A DNA stretch of 64,000 nt, taken from Clostridium_T sp040217795. GTDB lineage: Bacteria > Bacillota > Clostridia > Clostridiales > Clostridiaceae. Positions 1 through 8,052 of this stretch are shown here, piece after piece. Position 1 is the stretch's first letter. The number at the start of each line of letters is the position of its first letter. Under the pieces are notes generated by a model. The model ran no database searches. It was given only the letters and a program-made list of their open reading frames with translations, and was not told where the DNA came from. A program made the position numbers and the translations under genes. The DNA is taken from the NCBI GenBank assembly GCA_040217795.1, contig JBEHWK010000001.1:61092-125091 (forward strand), given 5' to 3'.

Positions 1-934
1 TACTTATACCAGTTGATAATATCCCTATTGTAATAAAAAGCATTAAACAAATCACTGTCATTGAAATAAAGTTTGTATTAAACTTACTTGAAATTTGTCT
101 GATGCTGAAAACATTCAAGTCCCTCAAATAGAGCTTTTTATTTTTTTGAAGTATAAATAACATGGCTGATGCAATACCATAAAAGAAAAGCAATGTTCCA
201 ATGATTCCAAGAGCTATTGAAAGTTTAAATCTATTATCATAGAAATTCATTCCTGACTCATTGATCAGGTAATAGGCGTATCCCAGGGCAGCACAGGAAG
301 CAGCCAGTATTAAAGCAGATATATAGGGATTTCTCACTTTTACCTTTTCGTTCTTCCTATAAGCATATAATAAGCCAATGAGCTTACATCTTGAAATAAC
401 AATCACATTAAAAATCATAACTAACAAATACATTATTCCAAAGTATAGAAATGTCTTTAAAATTGCATCAATTGAAATTACAAAACTGTATTGGCTCATT
501 TGTATTGCAAATAGTTTAACAGTAAATATGGATAGAATTTGAGAAAGTACCATTCCAAGCAGTATTCCTGCAGCTAATGAAATTATTCCTATAAATAGAG
601 TTTCATAGAATAATATCCTTGACATTTTTCTCTTTGCCATACCCAAAAGCATATATATGCCGAATTCTTTCTTTCTTTTATTGATTAAGAAATTGGTTGC
701 ATATATTATTAATCCTCCAAGAATAACTGACACCACTATAGACAGCATTGAAATAATCTTCCCCATGACCTTAACATACTCTGTCTGACCTTTATTCATA
801 TCAGCCATTACTGTCTGTGAATCAATTGAATTAAAACTGTAGAATATGCATACTGCAAAAGTCAGAGTCAAAAAATATATTGTATAATCCTTAAAACTTT
901 TCTTTACATTATTTATTGCTATTTTAGACAACAT
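1..934 (-). CDS. BceB/VraG-type ABC transporter permease, 3' part cut by window edge
   Basis: I translated the minus strand from an ATG at 934 that overlaps the stop of the ATPase gene by 11 bases; the reading frame stays open to base 1, giving about 311 residues and no stop. Visible are a first membrane segment near residues 17-35, a second near 62-82 followed by the FtsX-type stretch NKRKKEFGIYMLLGM, and further hydrophobic segments near 108-130, 150-175, 205-258 and 285-308. Family permeases of this kind have about ten segments and a large extracellular domain between segments 7 and 8; the window ends before or within that part. Together with the ATPase it would form a transporter that senses and removes antimicrobial peptides acting on the cell envelope. 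The substrate cannot be told from the sequence. Confidence 0.88.
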   Translation of the reverse strand, partial: MLSKIAINNVKKSFKDYTIYFLTLTFAVCIFYSFNSIDSQTVMADMNKGQTEYVKVMGKIISMLSIVVSVILGGLIIYATNFLINKRKKEFGIYMLLGMAKRKMSRILFYETLFIGIISLAAGILLGMVLSQILSIFTVKLFAIQMSQYSFVISIDAILKTFLYFGIMYLLVMIFNVIVISRCKLIGLLYAYRKNEKVKVRNPYISALILAASCAALGYAYYLINESGMNFYDNRFKLSIALGIIGTLLFFYGIASAMLFILQKNKKLYLRDLNVFSIRQISSKFNTNFISMTVICLMLFITIGILSTGIS

Positions 935-1694
935 CTTTAGAGTCACCTCCAAGAAGTGTAACTATATCAATTATTTTATTGAAAAATTCTTTTCTGGAGT
1001 CTTTTCCTCTCACTAACTCGTTAAAAATCTTTCCATCTTTTATAAAGAGAATTCTATGTGCATAACTTGCAGTAAAGGCATCATGAGTTACCATTAAAAT
1101 AGTTGTTTCCAACTCTTTGTTAAGTTTTTCCATAGAGTTTAAAAGAAGTTTTGCTGACTTGGAATCCAGCGCTCCTGTAGGTTCATCTGCCAGGATAAGT
1201 TTTGGATTGTTCACTATTGCTCTGGCTGCTGCAACCCTTTGCTTTTGCCCTCCAGACATCTGATAAGGATATTTTTCTAAAACATCTGATATCTCTAAAC
1301 TGCTGGCTGATTTTCTGACTAATTCATCTACTTCCCTTCCTCTTTTCCCTGTTATTGTTAAAGCTAATGAAATATTTTCATAAGCAGTTAAAGTATCCAG
1401 CAGATTAAAATCCTGAAATATGAAGCCAAGCTTACTTCCCCTGAATTTCTCAAGCTTTTTGCTTTTCAGTCTTGTAATATCATCGCCATCAATTATAATA
1501 GCCCCGGTGGTTACATTATCTATAGTTGATATACAATTTAAAAGAGTGGTTTTTCCGCTTCCGGAGGGGCCCATAATTCCTACGAATTCGCCTTTCTCCA
1601 CATTAAAGCTGATATTATTCAGTGCCTTTGTTACATTTTCTTTATTTCCATAATACTTCTCAACATTTTGTACCTGAAGTATCTTTTCATTCAT
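924..1694 (-). CDS. BceA-type ABC transporter ATP-binding protein
   Basis: This is a 256-residue ATPase with Walker A GPSGSGKT (about 42-49), Q-loop FIFQDFN, signature MSGGQKQRVAAARA and Walker B LILADEPTGALD, of the MacB/BceA/LolD type. Two in-frame ATGs lie near the start. The ribosome binding site AGGGGGA touches the upstream ATG (1700) but sits 7 bases before the downstream one, so I use 1694. The gene overlaps the permease start and follows the kinase gene, with a BceR-like inverted repeat in between. It probably energises the permease and, with it, signals to the intramembrane-sensing kinase, as known for bacitracin-type modules. Drug specificity is unknown. Confidence 0.93.
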   Translation of the reverse strand: MNEKILQVQNVEKYYGNKENVTKALNNISFNVEKGEFVGIMGPSGSGKTTLLNCISTIDNVTTGAIIIDGDDITRLKSKKLEKFRGSKLGFIFQDFNLLDTLTAYENISLALTITGKRGREVDELVRKSASSLEISDVLEKYPYQMSGGQKQRVAAARAIVNNPKLILADEPTGALDSKSAKLLLNSMEKLNKELETTILMVTHDAFTASYAHRILFIKDGKIFNELVRGKDSRKEFFNKIIDIVTLLGGDSKDVV

Positions 1695-1787
1695 AACCAT
1701 TCCCCCTGATTTAAAATATAATTAACATCCTGACTATATTTTAATCCTAACCGGAATTTACTCATATCGAAGTATCTTTCAGTTTTC

Positions 1788-1801
1788 TTACAATTTTGTA
1801 A
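1788..1801. promoter_or_regulatory. BceR-like operator upstream of the ABC transporter genes
   Basis: The sequence is an inverted repeat TTACA-N4-TGTAA. It lies just after the kinase stop and about 95 bases upstream of the ATPase start. This matches the known shape of binding sites of BceR-type regulators, which sit upstream of the transporter operons they switch on. The functional assignment is inference. Confidence 0.65.
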
Positions 1802-1805
1802 TGTA

Positions 1806-2819
1806 TTATTTAAAACTTGTAAGATTGCCAATTGGAAAAATTATATTGACTTTTGTCCCCTCTTCTTTCTTAGAGCTTAAGGATATTCCGAGGCCTAATT
1901 TTTCACAAAGCTTTTTACAAAGATAAAGTCCGATACCAGTGGATTTCCCATAAACCCTTCCATTCTCCCCGGTAAAACCTTTATCGAAAACTCTCGCCAC
2001 ATCATTTTCCGGAATACCTATTCCATTATCTTCAATAGTCAATATAATATTGTCTTTTCCCTTTGTTGTGTAAGCTCTCAGAACTCCGCCCTTGTTTCTG
2101 CTGTATTTGATTGAGTTTACAACAATCTGATTTATAATAAATTTTACCCATTTTATGTCTGTTATCACTTCTCCGGAAACATCCTCAATATCAACAGAAA
2201 TTTTCCTGTTTATAAAGTCACGTCTGTTGTTTCTTATGGATTCCTGGATTGCTTCTTTTATCTGAAACTCTTTTACTATATAATCATTACTTACATCAGT
2301 GCTTCTGGAATAGAATAATGCCTGATTTATATACTCATCAATTTTTCTCAGTTCATCAGACAAAATATTTTTTTCTTTCCAATCGCTGTTTTCTATAATC
2401 AAACTTGAAGATGCTATGGGAGTTTTTATTTCATGCACCCAGGTCTCAATATATTCCCTGTATTCCTTTTGAAGATATTTATAAAAATTAACATGTTCAT
2501 GCATGCTTCGATTGCATTCTCTCAGCACATCATAAATTATTTGTTCTTCATAATGATATGGATGGCTTATGACTTCAGGCAGCAGATATTTTTTATCCAA
2601 TTTCCGTGTGATTTCTGTTATTTCATCATAAAATTTTTTCTTTGCCATAAATTCCGATATTATATAAATAATTAACGGAAAAAACCATATGACAAAAACT
2701 AAAAACATTACTATCTGGGGCATTTTAACAATATTCATGATGACTACAACCAGTATATACATTATCAGATTGATTATTAAATATGGTGCCTTTGAAAGAA
2801 AATAATCCTTTATTTTCAT
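1806..2819 (-). CDS. BceS-type intramembrane-sensing histidine kinase
   Basis: The product is 337 residues, the usual size for this kinase class. Two membrane segments lie near residues 10-30 and 34-55 with almost no extracellular loop, so it cannot bind a ligand outside by itself. The H-box WVHEIKTPIASS carries the phosphoacceptor His at about 129. The N-box (NQIVVNSIKYS), G1 (DNGIGIPENDV) and G2 (STGIGLYLCKKL) boxes follow. The start ATG overlaps the stop of the regulator gene by four bases, so the two are translated together. In this family the partner ABC transporter is the true sensor, and transport activity drives kinase activity. The drug sensed is not readable. Confidence 0.93.
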   Translation of the reverse strand: MKIKDYFLSKAPYLIINLIMYILVVVIMNIVKMPQIVMFLVFVIWFFPLIIYIISEFMAKKKFYDEITEITRKLDKKYLLPEVISHPYHYEEQIIYDVLRECNRSMHEHVNFYKYLQKEYREYIETWVHEIKTPIASSSLIIENSDWKEKNILSDELRKIDEYINQALFYSRSTDVSNDYIVKEFQIKEAIQESIRNNRRDFINRKISVDIEDVSGEVITDIKWVKFIINQIVVNSIKYSRNKGGVLRAYTTKGKDNIILTIEDNGIGIPENDVARVFDKGFTGENGRVYGKSTGIGLYLCKKLCEKLGLGISLSSKKEEGTKVNIIFPIGNLTSFK

Positions 2820-3487
2820 ACTAACATGTACCCTAATCCTCTCTTTGTCTCAATCCCATCTTTCATCCCAATCTCCTGCAGCTTTTTTCTTATCCTGGTT
2901 ATATTAACGGACAATGTATTATCATCAACGTAAATATCTGAATTCCATAGATAGTCCATCAGATCTTCCCGGCTTACAATGCATCCCTTGTTTTTTAACA
3001 GGCAAAGCAATATCTTAAGTTCATTTTTAGTAAGGTCACGTTGCTTTTCATTGTATCTGATGCTTCCATTAGTAATATTTAGTTTCAACCCTCTATGTTC
3101 CAATATCTCCTGAAGCTTGTCATTTCCGGAAGTTCTTCTTAATACAGCCGCTATTCTGGCAAGAAGTATTTGAGTATTATATGGCTTTGTAATAAAATCA
3201 TCAGCTCCCAGATTCATACTCATTATTTCATCCATATCACTATCTCTGCTTGTAACAATTATTATAGGAATATTTTTTTGTTTTCTGATCTCCCTGCAAA
3301 CATAATATCCATCGAAATATGGCAGATTTATATCAAGCAAAACTAAATCCGGTTCACTCGTCAATACTTCCTGTACTACATTTTGAAAATCAGTTGATAA
3401 ATATGCTTCATACCCATACCGCACAAGGATTTCAATTATTTCTTTTTTTATGCTTTCATTATCTTCTATAACCATTATTTCAGGCAT
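2816..3487 (-). CDS. BceR-type OmpR-family response regulator
   Basis: The 223-residue protein has a receiver domain with phosphoacceptor Asp at about 52 (LVLLDINLP), conserved Thr near 79 and Lys 101 (FITKPYN), then an OmpR-type winged-helix domain ending RGLGYMLV. It is first in the operon regulator, kinase, ATPase, permease. It probably binds the TTACA-N4-TGTAA repeat before the ATPase gene and raises transporter expression when the antimicrobial is present. The start has a GGAGG-type site just upstream (TGGAGGTAAGA, read on the minus strand). Confidence 0.93.
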   Translation of the reverse strand: MPEIMVIEDNESIKKEIIEILVRYGYEAYLSTDFQNVVQEVLTSEPDLVLLDINLPYFDGYYVCREIRKQKNIPIIIVTSRDSDMDEIMSMNLGADDFITKPYNTQILLARIAAVLRRTSGNDKLQEILEHRGLKLNITNGSIRYNEKQRDLTKNELKILLCLLKNKGCIVSREDLMDYLWNSDIYVDDNTLSVNITRIRKKLQEIGMKDGIETKRGLGYMLV

Positions 3488-3774
3488 ATTCTTACCTCCA
3501 TTAACAGCTTAATTTTCTATATGTTTCCTTTTTATTATATCATAAGCTCATTAATCATAAAGATTCTTACAATGTAGTCCTATTCTATTATATCGGTCTC
3601 ATGTACTAAATCAGAGTCAGGATCTTCTTGTTGGTTATTATCCTATATAATTATGAAATGCCATCAAGATTCTTTTCTTCCTTATTTTTTATGTGAAATT
3701 GAAAAGGTTCAATTCACACTATTAACTTGAAAGGCATATAACATTAAGTGTAATAAGTTTTATTGGAGAAAAAA

Positions 3775-4158
3775 ATGCAAACTGAAAAATCAACCTTTTC
3801 TGACGATAATTATTTTTATCCTTATGCTGACAATACTTACTTTAGGAATGAAACTGACATTCCTAATAACTTAAATGAATCATCACCAATTCCTGATTTC
3901 CAACAACCTGCTGATCCAAATACTGAATTTACTTCTGAACCTGAAAACCTATTTGACAGGCAATACAATCCCCAAGGGCATTATAATTATCCCCAGCATC
4001 AAAATATGTATCATTCACCTTATCATGGACACTATGGATATTACCCCTATTATCAACCCTATTATCAACCTTATTACCCTTACTACTATCCATATCCGGC
4101 ATATGGGTACGGATATAACTTATTGCCTTGGCTTCTTCTTGGTGCAGCAATACATTAA
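3775..4158 (+). CDS. Tyr/Pro-rich small protein, unknown function
   Basis: I do not recognise this gene. It encodes 127 residues from the ATG at 3775, which has GGAG seven bases upstream; a TTG four codons earlier overlaps that ribosome binding site and is unlikely. The first two thirds are polar and rich in Asn, Asp, Pro, Gln. The last third is a tandem run of Tyr-Pro units (PYYQ repeats) ending in a short hydrophobic LLPWLLLGAAIH. Tyr/Pro-rich tails are common in clostridial spore coat and surface proteins, so a coat-type role is possible, but nothing proves it. The gene is a lone plus-strand unit that shares a terminator with the convergent rubrerythrin gene. Confidence 0.7.
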   Translation: MQTEKSTFSDDNYFYPYADNTYFRNETDIPNNLNESSPIPDFQQPADPNTEFTSEPENLFDRQYNPQGHYNYPQHQNMYHSPYHGHYGYYPYYQPYYQPYYPYYYPYPAYGYGYNLLPWLLLGAAIH

Positions 4159-4175
4159 TGCACTTTCCTATACAA

Positions 4176-4218
4176 TAAAAAAAGGGACAGAAAGACTCCA
4201 GCCTTCTTGTCCCTTTTT
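4176..4218. terminator. Bidirectional terminator between the Tyr-rich gene and rubrerythrin 1
   Basis: A hairpin AAAAAGGGACA...TTGTCCCTTTTT with A and T tracts on its two sides lies between two converging genes, so it can stop transcription on both strands. A related hairpin follows the second rubrerythrin gene. Confidence 0.8.
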
Positions 4219-4240
4219 ATAATTCTATTAAATTTAAATT

Positions 4241-4786
4241 TTATTTAGCGAAGTATCTGTCTAATAATCCCTTGAATGCTTTTCCGTGTCTGGCTTCATC
4301 TTTGCACATTTCATGAACTGTGTCATGGATTGCATCCAGGTTTAATTGTTTAGCTAAAGTAGCTAAGTCTTTCTTTCCCTGGCAAGCGCCATGTTCAGCA
4401 TCTACTCTTACCTGAAGGTTTTTCTTTGTGTCAGCTCCTACAACTTCCCCTAATAACTCAGCAAACTTAGCAGCATGTTCTGCTTCTTCAAAAGCTATTC
4501 TTTTATATGCTTCAGCAATTTCTGGGAAACCTTCTCTATCAGCTTGTCTAGACATTGCTAAGTACATACCAACTTCTGTGCATTCTCCAGTAAAGTTTGC
4601 TCTTAATCCTTCAATTATTCTTTCATCAACACCTTGAGCTACCCCGATTACATGCTCATCAGCAAAGCTTAATTCTCCTGACTGTTCAACAAACTTATCA
4701 GCTGGTGCTTTACAAATTGGGCACTCTGCTGGTGCTGCTTCTCCTTCATAAACATATCCACATACTGTACAAACAAATTTTTTCAT
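4241..4786 (-). CDS. Reverse rubrerythrin, copy 1
   Basis: The 181-residue protein has a rubredoxin-type Fe(Cys)4 domain at the N-terminus (Cys 6, 9, 22, 25) followed by a ferritin-like di-iron domain (EEAEHAAKFAE and DEARHGKAF), the reversed order compared with classical rubrerythrin. Known family members in clostridia reduce H2O2 and O2 with electrons from NADH via rubredoxin systems. I chose ATG 4786 because AGGAGGAATTGATT precedes it; an upstream in-frame ATG lacks a site. It differs from copy 2 at only two residues (Glu21/Ala and Glu37/Asp). The promoter holds a palindromic operator. Likely function is oxidative and oxygen stress defence. Confidence 0.93.
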   Translation of the reverse strand: MKKFVCTVCGYVYEGEAAPAECPICKAPADKFVEQSGELSFADEHVIGVAQGVDERIIEGLRANFTGECTEVGMYLAMSRQADREGFPEIAEAYKRIAFEEAEHAAKFAELLGEVVGADTKKNLQVRVDAEHGACQGKKDLATLAKQLNLDAIHDTVHEMCKDEARHGKAFKGLLDRYFAK

Positions 4787-4889
4787 AATCAATTCCTCCT
4801 GAAAATTCAATTTTATCAATCATCATTTATAACTTATCATTTATCTTGCTATCAGTTATTTATTATCAGGCATCCTCCTGACAGTTTTT

Positions 4890-4918
4890 ATTATATAATA
4901 GTTATTATCCATTGTAAA
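4890..4918 (-). promoter_or_regulatory. Promoter with palindromic operator (PerR-like) for rubrerythrin 1
   Basis: On the minus strand a -35 TTTACA and a -10 TATAAT are separated by exactly 17 bases. The spacer contains the inverted repeat ATAATA-AC-TATTAT (4895-4908). This resembles Fur/PerR family boxes, and PerR control of reverse rubrerythrins is known in clostridia. The same promoter and palindrome recur before copy 2. Confidence 0.7.
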
Positions 4919-4944
4919 TAGTTTTTTGAAAGTTTTTTGATTTT

Positions 4945-4960
4945 AGGGGACGGTTAACAA
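4945..4960. repeat. 16-bp inverted repeat, left copy
   Basis: AGGGGACGGTTAACAA occurs here, and its exact reverse complement is at 9182-9197. The pair brackets 4.25 kb that contains the alkylation repair gene, the sigma/anti-sigma pair, the intron relic, rubrerythrin 2 and yccF. The left copy starts four bases beyond the homology block shared by the two rubrerythrin promoters. Confidence 0.6.
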
Positions 4961-4964
4961 GTTT

Positions 4965-5648
4965 TTACTTTCGTTTCATGCTGCGGATCAGCTCTTTCTC
5001 CTCCCTATCCACTCTCAGTGATTCCATAATTTTCTGAAGGGCTTTGTTGTATGTAAAATCCTCCAAAGTATTGTTTTTCAGATATTCCATTGTTTTTTTC
5101 GGGAATTTCACATAACAAACGGAAACAGCCCAGGCAACCGCCATTTGAACATAATAGCCATCATGCCTGGCTTCATTCAGCAGCCTCAGCACCCTGTCAA
5201 TATAAGCTTCCTCTATGTAATAATCAAGAAGCATCACAACTCCAAATCGCATCTGAAATTCCTCCTTTGAAGAAAGATATGGTTGAATAAACTCCCATAC
5301 CCGCTCCTTGTTTCTTTTCGTGAATTTCAAGCCTGTGCAGAAGCTGTCACAAATACCCCAGCTGTTAATTTTAGGAATGAACTCCGAAATATAGCCAAGC
5401 AATTCTTCAACATCCGCTTTCACATATCCAAGCACCAGACCCTCCAGCATTAACTCTTCATAGTATTCACTCTGCGCTTTCTTCACATATTTCCGCCAAT
5501 CACCTTTAGCTATCTCCTTAGCCACATTTCTCAGCAGCGGAAGCCTCACTCCAGCAATATTGTCATTATCAGGGCATAGTCCCATCATGAATTTTTTATA
5601 TTGTTCATCTGCCAATTCAAAAATCTGTTCTCTTATCGTCTTTTCCAA
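4965..5648 (-). CDS. DNA alkylation repair protein, AlkD-like HEAT-repeat family
   Basis: The 227-residue protein is all helical in pattern. It has the family hallmarks NSWGICDSFC near the middle and YYVQMAVAWAVSVCYVKFP followed by TYNKALQKIMESLRV near the C-terminus. AlkD-type enzymes are DNA glycosylases that remove alkylated purines using a HEAT-like solenoid rather than base flipping into a pocket. The start is TTG at 5648 with AGGGAG seven bases upstream. The gene stands alone between the two rubrerythrin loci. Substrate preference is not readable from the sequence. Confidence 0.85.
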   Translation of the reverse strand: MEKTIREQIFELADEQYKKFMMGLCPDNDNIAGVRLPLLRNVAKEIAKGDWRKYVKKAQSEYYEELMLEGLVLGYVKADVEELLGYISEFIPKINSWGICDSFCTGLKFTKRNKERVWEFIQPYLSSKEEFQMRFGVVMLLDYYIEEAYIDRVLRLLNEARHDGYYVQMAVAWAVSVCYVKFPKKTMEYLKNNTLEDFTYNKALQKIMESLRVDREEKELIRSMKRK

Positions 5649-5914
5649 TGTTTTTCTCCCTTTCTGCAGCTGAGTCTATGATTACATTTATATTTCAGCT
5701 CTTAAAAAATTGTTGCAGCAAATTATAGTTGTAAAAGCTGTATCACCATTCCCATAATAGCCGGTGTGGATAATGCCATAATTCTTTTTTAAAGCTCCAA
5801 AAATAAACTTACAAACTTTTAAAACAATTATACCATATGATTCCAAATGGTTTTTAAAGCTGTATAATATATTTGGATTTCTGTAAGAAAATCCATGAGG
5901 CTGTAAAAACTTTA

Positions 5915-5944
5915 TGCAACTAAACTCGCGTGAGATTTGTCTAA
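5915..5944 (+). promoter_or_regulatory. Putative ECF-type autoregulated promoter
   Basis: TGCAAC (5915-5920) and TGTCTAA (5938-5944) are 17 bases apart, close to the AAC / CGTC pattern of promoters read by extracytoplasmic-function sigma factors, and lie about 60 bases before the sigma gene. Such sigma genes commonly activate themselves. The rest of 5649-6003 shows no gene. Confidence 0.55.
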
Positions 5945-6003
5945 TATATGTAATGATAATTCAGTATGCGCATATTGATATATTTCTTAATAGGAGGAGA
6001 TTT

Positions 6004-6537
6004 ATGGAACCCTTGATACAAAGAGCACAGAAAGGTGACAGTGAATCGTTTATCGAAGCAATTAACCTGATTGTGCCCCAGCTTTACAAAACAGCCCGAA
6101 CCAGGTTAAGTTCCGAAGAGGATATCGGTGATGCGATTCAGGAAACCATTATCAGCGCCTTCGCGAATATAGGAAAATTAAAAAAAACGGAATATTTTAA
6201 AACCTGGGCAGTGAGAATATTGATAAACAAATGCAATGATATAATTAAAAAAAATAACAAGGTAGTTTACCTGGCTGAAATTGATGAATCAGCTGAACTT
6301 TATGGTTTTGGCGATGATGCTTCAGTAGACAGAATGGATCTGGAGAATGCGATCAATCATTTACCGGAAGATTATAAGACTTCACTTATCTTATATTATG
6401 TAAACAGATTTACCACTAAAGAAATGGCAGAAATTCTTGATGAAAGCGAAGGCACCATTAAGTCAAGGCTTTCCAGAGCCAGAAATATCCTAAAAAATTG
6501 CTTATTGAATTATGGGGGTGTAAAATGCAATGAATGA
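6004..6537 (+). CDS. ECF-family RNA polymerase sigma factor (SigV-like group)
   Basis: The 177-residue protein has a sigma region 2 (about 10-80, with DIGDAIQETIISAFANIGKL) and a region 4 helix-turn-helix (about 120-170, TTKEMAEILDESEGTIKSRLSRARNIL). The start is ATG 6004 behind AGGAGGAGATTT; an upstream extension of the frame runs through the putative promoter and is not likely to be coding. The last bases overlap the next gene, which encodes a membrane protein of the anti-sigma type, so the sigma factor is probably held inactive until an envelope stress signal arrives. Target genes other than its own operon are not visible here. Confidence 0.9.
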   Translation: MEPLIQRAQKGDSESFIEAINLIVPQLYKTARTRLSSEEDIGDAIQETIISAFANIGKLKKTEYFKTWAVRILINKCNDIIKKNNKVVYLAEIDESAELYGFGDDASVDRMDLENAINHLPEDYKTSLILYYVNRFTTKEMAEILDESEGTIKSRLSRARNILKNCLLNYGGVKCNE

Positions 6538-7573
6538 TTTTCTTGATGATAAAATAACTGCAATCCTGGATAAGGACGAGAAGATTCCTGAAAGTGTAAT
6601 TAAAAAAATCAATGTATCCTATGACATCATAAGAGAAAAAGAAAGATCATCTAAAGTCAAAAAGATTTCCTTCAGAAAAAAATATTCAATGGCTGCTGCC
6701 ATGCTTCTGTTAGTAGTAAGCATATTTTCATATGAGCCTGTTTCCGCAGCAGTGAAGCAGTTCCTCTTTGGAATCAATGATGCCGGTATTCAGACAGCTG
6801 TTGAAAATAACTATATGCAAAAGCTGGCAAATATTTCTGCCGAGTCAGGTTCTGTGAAAATTGAAACCACCAATATAGTCATAGACCCAAGTAAATTAGG
6901 TCTTATCCTGAAGCTGAACTTCAAAAATTCCAGCATTTTAAAAAATATTAACAACATTACTATTGATTTCGCTGTAAAGGATGAAAAAGGAAATATAATT
7001 TTCAAGGATGGCAGCGGAATAAATATAATAGGCGGAGTAAATGAAAAATGGGACCTAAGCAAAAAGAATACCGGTGAAATAACTGATTCCATAATACTCG
7101 AGTCACCATCAGCAAAGATTCCTGAAACAAAAAGCATATCCCTGGAAATCCTCAATGTTTATCTGTATGAAAAATCTCAGTCTCCTGCGAAAATATCAGG
7201 AAATTGGACTTTGAACATACCTCTGGAATCAATACTTATAAACAGGAAAACTATCAAATACACACCTATTAATGATAACAACAACCTGGAAGTTCTGACA
7301 GCTGAGGCATATCCCACAGGCTTAATTGTAAAATTCACAGCCAGGAACAACAGAAACGATGAAAATATAGTTTCCCATGCAAAACTCATTGATGAAAACA
7401 GCAGAGAGTATACCATCTCTGGCGGAGCAGCTATGGAAAATCTTGCAGGAAACAAGGATCTTGTTACAATGACCTTTGGGGCAACTTCCTTTGACAACCT
7501 TAATAATTTGAAGCTTAAGGTGGAGAACCTCGATGGCAAAGACGAATTTGTAACCTTGAAAAAAATTCAATAA
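6530..7573 (+). CDS. DUF4179-type membrane anti-sigma factor
   Basis: The 347-residue protein has a cytoplasmic N-terminal part of about 50 residues, one membrane segment near 52-68, and a large extracellular beta-rich domain. Overlap by eight bases with the ECF sigma gene indicates translational coupling. Proteins of this arrangement bind and inhibit their cognate sigma factor through the N-terminal part and sense envelope conditions outside. DUF4179 proteins paired with SigV-like sigma factors are common in clostridia. The signal sensed is unknown. A GC-rich hairpin without a clear T tract (7610-7636) follows. Confidence 0.82.
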   Translation: MNDFLDDKITAILDKDEKIPESVIKKINVSYDIIREKERSSKVKKISFRKKYSMAAAMLLLVVSIFSYEPVSAAVKQFLFGINDAGIQTAVENNYMQKLANISAESGSVKIETTNIVIDPSKLGLILKLNFKNSSILKNINNITIDFAVKDEKGNIIFKDGSGINIIGGVNEKWDLSKKNTGEITDSIILESPSAKIPETKSISLEILNVYLYEKSQSPAKISGNWTLNIPLESILINRKTIKYTPINDNNNLEVLTAEAYPTGLIVKFTARNNRNDENIVSHAKLIDENSREYTISGGAAMENLAGNKDLVTMTFGATSFDNLNNLKLKVENLDGKDEFVTLKKIQ

Positions 7574-7609
7574 AATCAACCCTATAAAATACTATAATTA
7601 AGTTTTTGG

Positions 7610-7636
7610 AGGGTAACCAGATGCTTTGGTTACCCT
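7610..7636 (+). terminator. Hairpin after the sigma/anti-sigma operon
   Basis: AGGGTAACCA and TGGTTACCCT form a perfect 10-bp stem with a seven-base loop. The following bases are TAGTCATTTAAAG, without a T run, so it is only a weak candidate for a terminator and may instead stabilise the mRNA end. Confidence 0.45.
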
Positions 7637-7702
7637 TAGTCATTTAAAGATTATTGCTAAATTTATAGGTCTGGATATAAAAATTAGGAGCAAACAAAAA
7701 AG

Positions 7703-7988
7703 CACACCACCGTGCATACCATCCGGTATACGGCAGTTCTTTAAGTTGAATGAATTTTAATATACTGACGCTTTAGGCTTTTAAAGCCTAAGTTCAATAA
7801 GACTTCACTATCCTTTGTTCCGAAGTCATCGGTTCTTCTATTCGAAATTGCCGAAGATTCTCTATGCACTCTTTGCTTACCTTCAAGTTCCACCTCTCGA
7901 CAGACACCCTTGTCTTAGACTAGTGGTTGCCACTATCAACCCCCGTATCGGACTTTCACCGACGAGTAAGTGCCCATGCTGGGCGCAC
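7703..7988 (-). mobile_element. ORF-less group IIC intron relic
   Basis: Read on the minus strand, the element begins GTGCGCCCAGCATGGGC and soon after has GGTGAAAGTCC, CAAGGGTGTCTGTCGAGAGG and GGAACTTGAAGG, which match the start of domain I of class C group II introns. It ends with CTGCCGTATACC...GCACGGTGGTGTG, the domain V/VI signature and 3' end of that class. The whole is only 286 bases, with no reverse transcriptase ORF and a large internal loss compared with a full ribozyme core of about 400 bases or more. The 5' end directly follows the T tract of the terminator of rubrerythrin 2, as is typical of class C introns. Self-splicing is doubtful. Confidence 0.82.
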
Positions 7989-7989
7989 C

Positions 7990-8028
7990 AAAAAAAGGAC
8001 AGGAAAGTCTATGCCTTCTTGTCCCTAT
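7990..8028 (-). terminator. Terminator of rubrerythrin 2, used as intron target
   Basis: On the minus strand a stem built from GGGACAAGAA and TTCCTGTCC is followed by TTTTTTT and then directly by the first base of the intron relic. The hairpin resembles the one behind rubrerythrin 1. Confidence 0.75.
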
Positions 8029-8052
8029 TTTTCATATTATATTATTCCAATA

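Noticed and set aside
5914..6003. 30-residue N-terminal extension of the ECF sigma factor
   Set aside because: It overlaps the putative promoter, and AGGAGGAG lies directly before ATG 6004.
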